A model generated the notes under the pieces. That model was given only the letters and a program-made list of their open reading frames with translations. It searched no databases and had not been told where the DNA came from. Positions 59,331 through 64,000 of a stretch of 64,000 nucleotides of DNA are shown here, piece after piece. This DNA is from Staphylococcus aureus. GTDB taxonomy: Bacteria; Bacillota; Bacilli; Staphylococcales; Staphylococcaceae. The translations under genes were made by a program, and so were the position numbers. Every line of letters begins with the position of its first letter. Position 1 is the stretch's first letter. The stretch lies in the NCBI RefSeq assembly GCF_001027105.1, contig NZ_CP011526.1, positions 434,001 to 498,000 of the forward strand, read 5' to 3'.

Positions 59331-61424
59331 ATGCAGAAAGCTTTTCGCAATGTGCTAGTTATCGTAATAATAGGCGTTATTATTTTTGGTCTATTTTCAT
59401 ATTTAAACGGTAATGGAAATATGCCGAAACAGCTTACATATAATCAATTTACTGAGAAGTTGGAAAAAGGTGACCTTAAAACTTTAGAAATCCAACCACA
59501 ACAAAATGTCTATATGGTAAGTGGTAAAACGAAAAATGATGAAGACTATTCATCAACTATTTTATATAACAACGAAAAAGAATTACAAAAAATTACTGAT
59601 GCTGCTAAAAAGCAAAACGGTGTAAAATTAACGATTAAAGAAGAAGAAAAACAAAGTGTCTTTGTGAGTATACTTTCAACATTAATTCCAGTTGTAGTCA
59701 TAGCGTTATTATTTATTTTCTTCCTAAGCCAAGCACAAGGTGGCGGTAGTGGCGGTCGTATGATGAACTTTGGTAAATCTAAAGCAAAAATGTACGATAA
59801 TAATAAACGTCGTGTTCGTTTCTCTGATGTAGCAGGGGCAGATGAAGAAAAACAAGAATTAATTGAAATTGTTGATTTCTTGAAAGATAATAAAAAATTC
59901 AAAGAAATGGGATCTAGGATTCCTAAAGGTGTCTTACTTGTTGGACCTCCAGGTACTGGTAAAACATTACTTGCTAGAGCGGTTGCAGGTGAAGCTGGCG
60001 CACCATTCTTCTCTATTAGTGGTTCAGACTTTGTAGAGATGTTTGTTGGTGTTGGTGCGAGCCGTGTTCGTGACTTATTCGATAATGCTAAGAAAAACGC
60101 GCCTTGTATCATCTTTATCGATGAGATTGATGCTGTTGGTCGTCAACGTGGTGCAGGTGTTGGTGGCGGTCATGATGAACGTGAACAAACCCTAAACCAA
60201 TTATTAGTTGAAATGGATGGTTTCGGTGAAAATGAAGGTATCATTATGATAGCTGCTACAAACCGTCCTGATATCCTTGACCCAGCCTTATTACGTCCAG
60301 GTCGTTTTGATAGACAAATTCAAGTTGGTCGTCCAGATGTGAAAGGCCGTGAAGCAATTCTTCATGTTCATGCTAAAAACAAACCACTTGATGAAACGGT
60401 TGATTTAAAAGCAATTTCACAACGTACACCTGGTTTCTCAGGTGCTGATTTAGAGAACTTATTAAATGAAGCATCTTTAATTGCTGTACGTGAAGGTAAA
60501 AAGAAAATTGACATGAGAGATATCGAAGAGGCAACGGATAGAGTTATAGCCGGACCTGCTAAGAAATCTCGAGTTATTTCTAAGAAAGAACGTAATATTG
60601 TTGCTCATCACGAAGCTGGTCATACAATTATCGGTATGGTACTTGATGAGGCAGAAGTAGTGCATAAAGTTACTATTGTTCCACGTGGACAAGCAGGTGG
60701 TTATGCAATGATGCTACCTAAACAAGATCGTTTCTTAATGACTGAACAAGAGTTATTAGATAAAATCTGTGGTTTACTTGGTGGACGTGTATCAGAAGAT
60801 ATTAACTTTAACGAAGTATCAACAGGTGCTTCAAATGACTTCGAACGTGCAACACAAATCGCACGCTCAATGGTTACGCAATATGGTATGAGTAAAAAAT
60901 TAGGACCATTACAGTTCGGTCATAGCAATGGTCAAGTATTCTTAGGTAAAGATATGCAAGGTGAGCCTAATTATTCAAGCCAAATCGCATATGAAATTGA
61001 TAAAGAAGTTCAACGAATCGTTAAAGAACAATACGAACGTTGTAAACAAATTTTATTAGAGCACAAAGAACAATTAATTTTAATTGCTGAAACATTATTA
61101 ACAGAAGAAACATTAGTTGCTGAACAAATTCAATCATTATTCTACGAAGGTAAATTACCTGAAATTGATTATGATGCAGCTAAAGTTGTTAAAGATGAAG
61201 ATTCTGAATTTAATGATGGTAAATTCGGTAAATCTTATGAAGAGATTCGTAAAGAGCAATTAGAAGATGGACAACGTGACGAAAGTGAAGATCGTAAAGA
61301 AGAAAAAGATATTGCTGAGGATAAAAAAGAAGCTGATAAATCTGATGAAAAAGATGAACCAGCACATCGACAAGCCCCAAATATCGAAAAACCTTACGAT
61401 CCAAATCACCCAGACAATAAATAA
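59331..61424 (+). CDS. ftsH: ATP-dependent zinc metalloprotease FtsH
   Basis: 697 aa. Membrane-bound AAA+ protease. Two membrane spans (about 7-24 and 112-132) enclose an extracellular domain. Walker A GPPGTGKT and Walker [12 protein letters not shown], the SRH segment and the zinc motif HEAGH are intact. The C-terminal 70 residues are a highly charged Lys/Glu/Asp tail. TAGGAGG precedes the ATG. Confidence 0.97.
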   Translation: MQKAFRNVLVIVIIGVIIFGLFSYLNGNGNMPKQLTYNQFTEKLEKGDLKTLEIQPQQNVYMVSGKTKNDEDYSSTILYNNEKELQKITDAAKKQNGVKLTIKEEEKQSVFVSILSTLIPVVVIALLFIFFLSQAQGGGSGGRMMNFGKSKAKMYDNNKRRVRFSDVAGADEEKQELIEIVDFLKDNKKFKEMGSRIPKGVLLVGPPGTGKTLLARAVAGEAGAPFFSISGSDFVEMFVGVGASRVRDLFDNAKKNAPCIIFIDEIDAVGRQRGAGVGGGHDEREQTLNQLLVEMDGFGENEGIIMIAATNRPDILDPALLRPGRFDRQIQVGRPDVKGREAILHVHAKNKPLDETVDLKAISQRTPGFSGADLENLLNEASLIAVREGKKKIDMRDIEEATDRVIAGPAKKSRVISKKERNIVAHHEAGHTIIGMVLDEAEVVHKVTIVPRGQAGGYAMMLPKQDRFLMTEQELLDKICGLLGGRVSEDINFNEVSTGASNDFERATQIARSMVTQYGMSKKLGPLQFGHSNGQVFLGKDMQGEPNYSSQIAYEIDKEVQRIVKEQYERCKQILLEHKEQLILIAETLLTEETLVAEQIQSLFYEGKLPEIDYDAAKVVKDEDSEFNDGKFGKSYEEIRKEQLEDGQRDESEDRKEEKDIAEDKKEADKSDEKDEPAHRQAPNIEKPYDPNHPDNK

Positions 61425-61436
61425 TCGATTATATTC

Positions 61437-61478
61437 AGTACCTCTTTCTATGATAAAGTTATAGAAAGAGGTACTTTT
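61437..61478 (+). terminator. Terminator after ftsH
   Basis: AGTACCTCTTTCTAT pairs perfectly with ATAGAAAGAGGTACT, followed by Ts. Confidence 0.92.
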
Positions 61479-61652
61479 ATCGTTTTTGAAAATACGTATT
61501 AGATTTTAAGTCGTTGAATTGTTATAGCAGAAAATAATTGTAAAACAAGTTACTTCATTATTTAGAATGATGGGTGTAGAATAAGTACAATTGTTGCATT
61601 TTATGAAGTAAAGTAATTTTTTAAATATAGAGTAATAGAGGAGATTGAAATA

Positions 61653-62534
61653 ATGACACACGATTATATTGTTAAAGCATTAGCATTTGATGGAGAGATT
61701 AGGGCTTATGCTGCTTTGACAACTGAAACTGTTCAAGAAGCACAAACGAGACATTATACATGGCCGACAGCATCTGCTGCAATGGGAAGAACAATGACAG
61801 CAACAGCTATGATGGGCGCAATGTTGAAAGGTGATCAAAAATTAACTGTCACTGTAGATGGCCAAGGACCTATTGGACGAATTATTGCCGATGCAAATGC
61901 TAAAGGCGAGGTGCGTGCTTATGTAGACCATCCACAAACTCATTTTCCATTAAATGAGCAAGGTAAACTTGATGTAAGACGAGCGGTAGGGACAAATGGA
62001 TCTATTATGGTTGTTAAAGACGTTGGAATGAAAGACTATTTCTCTGGAGCAAGTCCAATTGTTTCAGGAGAACTTGGTGAAGATTTTACTTATTATTATG
62101 CTACAAGTGAACAAACACCTTCATCGGTAGGTCTTGGTGTATTGGTAAATCCTGATAATACGATTAAAGCAGCAGGAGGATTTATCATTCAAGTTATGCC
62201 AGGTGCCAAAGATGAAACAATTTCAAAATTAGAAAAAGCAATTAGTGAAATGACACCAGTTTCTAAATTAATTGAACAAGGATTAACGCCAGAAGGATTA
62301 CTAAACGAAATCTTAGGTGAAGACCATGTGCAAATTTTAGAGAAAATGCCTGTTCAATTTGAATGTAATTGTAGTCATGAGAAATTTTTAAATGCTATTA
62401 AAGGATTGGGCGAGGCTGAGATTCAAAATATGATTAAAGAAGATCATGGTGCTGAAGCAGTATGTCATTTCTGTGGAAATAAATATAAATATACTGAAGA
62501 AGAATTAAACGTGTTGCTAGAAAGTTTAGCGTAA
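61653..62534 (+). CDS. hslO: Redox-regulated holdase chaperone Hsp33
   Basis: 293 aa. Conserved N-terminal domain ([46 protein letters not shown]) and the C-terminal zinc/redox switch CNC...CHFC. Oxidation of these four Cys activates the chaperone. AGAGGAG precedes the ATG. In Bacillus coaX lies between ftsH and hslO; here it does not. Confidence 0.96.
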   Translation: MTHDYIVKALAFDGEIRAYAALTTETVQEAQTRHYTWPTASAAMGRTMTATAMMGAMLKGDQKLTVTVDGQGPIGRIIADANAKGEVRAYVDHPQTHFPLNEQGKLDVRRAVGTNGSIMVVKDVGMKDYFSGASPIVSGELGEDFTYYYATSEQTPSSVGLGVLVNPDNTIKAAGGFIIQVMPGAKDETISKLEKAISEMTPVSKLIEQGLTPEGLLNEILGEDHVQILEKMPVQFECNCSHEKFLNAIKGLGEAEIQNMIKEDHGAEAVCHFCGNKYKYTEEELNVLLESLA

Positions 62535-62624
62535 TTTAATTTAAATCAATACGCTAAAATGTTTATTTTTAGCGGTTTAGTGAAATGTAGAACTAAATAG
62601 TTGTATAATCCTTAGTGATTTTGT

Positions 62625-62677
62625 TTGCTTTCTAGAATTTATTTGATAAAATAATTCTATATCCGATAAATAAACTA
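62625..62677 (+). promoter_or_regulatory. cysK promoter region with possible CymR-like motif
   Basis: TTGCTT (62625-62630), 16-bp spacer, TAAAAT (62647-62652). Immediately downstream, ATTCTATATCCGATAAATAA (from about 62653) shares the ATTC-N6/7-GATWAATAA pattern and position with the metN promoter dyad. Confidence 0.4.
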
Positions 62678-62712
62678 AGATTTCAACAACTAACTAAAAA
62701 GGAGTGTTCTTA

Positions 62713-63645
62713 ATGGCACAAAAACCAGTAGATAATATTACTCAAATTATTGGCGGTACACCGGTAGTCAAATTGAGAAATGTAGTAGATGACAATGCAG
62801 CAGATGTTTATGTAAAATTGGAATATCAAAATCCAGGTGGTTCTGTAAAGGATAGAATTGCTTTAGCAATGATTGAAAAAGCAGAGCGAGAAGGCAAAAT
62901 TAAACCTGGCGATACAATTGTAGAACCAACAAGTGGTAATACAGGTATCGGTTTAGCATTTGTATGTGCTGCTAAAGGATATAAAGCAGTATTTACTATG
63001 CCCGAAACAATGAGCCAAGAGCGTCGTAATTTATTAAAAGCATACGGTGCGGAATTAGTTTTAACGCCTGGATCAGAAGCGATGAAAGGTGCAATTAAAA
63101 AAGCTAAAGAATTGAAAGAAGAACATGGTTACTTCGAGCCACAACAATTTGAAAACCCTGCGAACCCTGAAGTTCATGAGTTAACTACAGGTCCTGAGTT
63201 ATTACAACAATTTGAAGGGAAAACTATCGATGCGTTCCTAGCTGGTGTTGGTACTGGTGGTACGTTATCTGGTGTAGGTAAAGTTCTGAAAAAAGAATAT
63301 CCTAACATCGAAATTGTTGCTATAGAGCCTGAGGCTTCTCCAGTATTGAGCGGTGGTGAGCCAGGTCCACATAAATTACAAGGTTTAGGTGCTGGATTTA
63401 TTCCAGGCACTTTGAATACAGAAATCTATGACAGTATTATTAAAGTAGGAAATGATACAGCGATGGAAATGTCTCGTCGAGTTGCTAAAGAGGAAGGTAT
63501 TTTAGCAGGTATTTCATCAGGTGCTGCGATTTATGCTGCCATTCAAAAAGCAAAAGAATTAGGAAAAGGTAAAACAGTAGTAACAGTATTGCCGAGTAAT
63601 GGTGAACGCTACTTATCAACACCTTTATATTCATTCGATGACTAA
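62713..63645 (+). CDS. cysK: Cysteine synthase (O-acetylserine sulfhydrylase)
   Basis: 310 aa. Forms cysteine from O-acetylserine and sulfide. The PLP Lys is in [11 protein letters not shown] (near 45), the substrate loop is TSGNTG and the phosphate-binding loop [13 protein letters not shown] 62713 is chosen, 6 nt after AAGGAGTG; GTG 62704 overlaps that RBS. In staphylococci CysK also takes part in CymR-based cysteine sensing by family analogy. Confidence 0.96.
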
Positions 63646-63657
63646 TTAATGTCATTT

Positions 63658-63699
63658 AAAAGAGTGAGTTATCTTTTTGAGATAACTTGCTCTTTTTTT
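63658..63699 (+). terminator. Terminator after cysK
   Basis: AAAGAGTGAGTTATC pairs with GATAACTTGCTCTTT, then Ts. Confidence 0.92.
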
Positions 63700-63848
63700 C
63701 TACCATGTATATTTTTAAAAATATGAGCGTTAAATTAAACATTTTTCTGATAAAAATATCCAGTGAATGATAAGATAATAAACGTACATACTAATAACTA
63801 GTAAATAGCAGGAGTAAATTTTATTAGAGTTAAACAATACATAATTAA

Positions 63849-64000
<152 letters not shown>

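Noticed and set aside
59546..60112. 188-codon reverse-strand frame within ftsH
   Set aside because: Shadow of the strongly conserved ftsH AAA+ region; no RBS or independent support.

Overview
The window is chromosomal DNA of a low-GC Firmicute and almost certainly Staphylococcus aureus. The 16S rRNA gene, the three-LysM/CHAP amidase Sle1 and the gene order (metNIQ - sle1 - gltBD - tre - dnaX - rrn - tmk ... ftsH - cysK - folP) all point there. The assignment comes from recognising sequence and synteny; no search was run. I see no prophage, transposon, CRISPR array or resistance island. Nearly all genes read on the + strand, which is probably the leading strand.

Layout. 1-2.9 kb: the last codons of a Cys/Met-metabolism PLP enzyme, then the methionine/dipeptide ABC importer metN-metI-metQ. 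3.3-7.8 kb: the cell-wall amidase sle1, a small orphan membrane protein, a NUDIX-GNAT pair and two reverse-strand YibE/F membrane proteins. 7.9-15 kb: divergent gltC and gltBD (glutamate synthase). 15.2-19.7 kb: tRNA-Ser(UGA) and the trehalose operon treP-treC-treR, with a clear TreR operator and a cre-like site. 19.7-23.6 kb: large SRP RNA, a GNAT protein, dnaX-ybaB-recR. 23.6-30.4 kb: a 16S-23S-5S rRNA operon with tandem promoters and RNase III-type processing stems, followed by an unusual tandem array. In that array the 3' half of the 5S gene, the rrn terminator and about 200 bp of flank are repeated about 3.3 times.

30.7-64 kb follows the Bacillus subtilis yaaO-to-folP order: Orn/Lys/Arg decarboxylase, tmk, pstA, holB, ricT, yabA, trmN6, a GIY-YIG protein, rsmI, metG, tatD, rnmV, ksgA, veg, ispE, purR, ridA, spoVG, glmU, prs, rplY, pth, mfd, a SpoVB-like flippase, yabN (mazG), rqcP, divIC, an S1-domain protein, tilS, hpt, ftsH, hslO, cysK and the start of folP. 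Genes that B. subtilis carries between these (yaaR, sporulation genes, coaX, pab genes) are absent.

How the genes work together. The 5' part handles sulfur amino acids, glutamate and trehalose under dedicated regulators. The rest is a housekeeping block for DNA replication and repair (dnaX, holB, yabA, recR, mfd), ribosome and tRNA maturation (rrn, rnmV, ksgA, rsmI, trmN6, tilS, pth, rplY, rqcP), nucleotide supply (tmk, prs, purR, hpt) and envelope growth (glmU, ispE, divIC, flippase, ftsH). No wholly new system is evident. The items most worth a second look are the 5S/terminator tandem array, a nested-helix RNA between pstA and holB, a candidate structured RNA downstream of sle1, and several clean inverted repeats near promoters.
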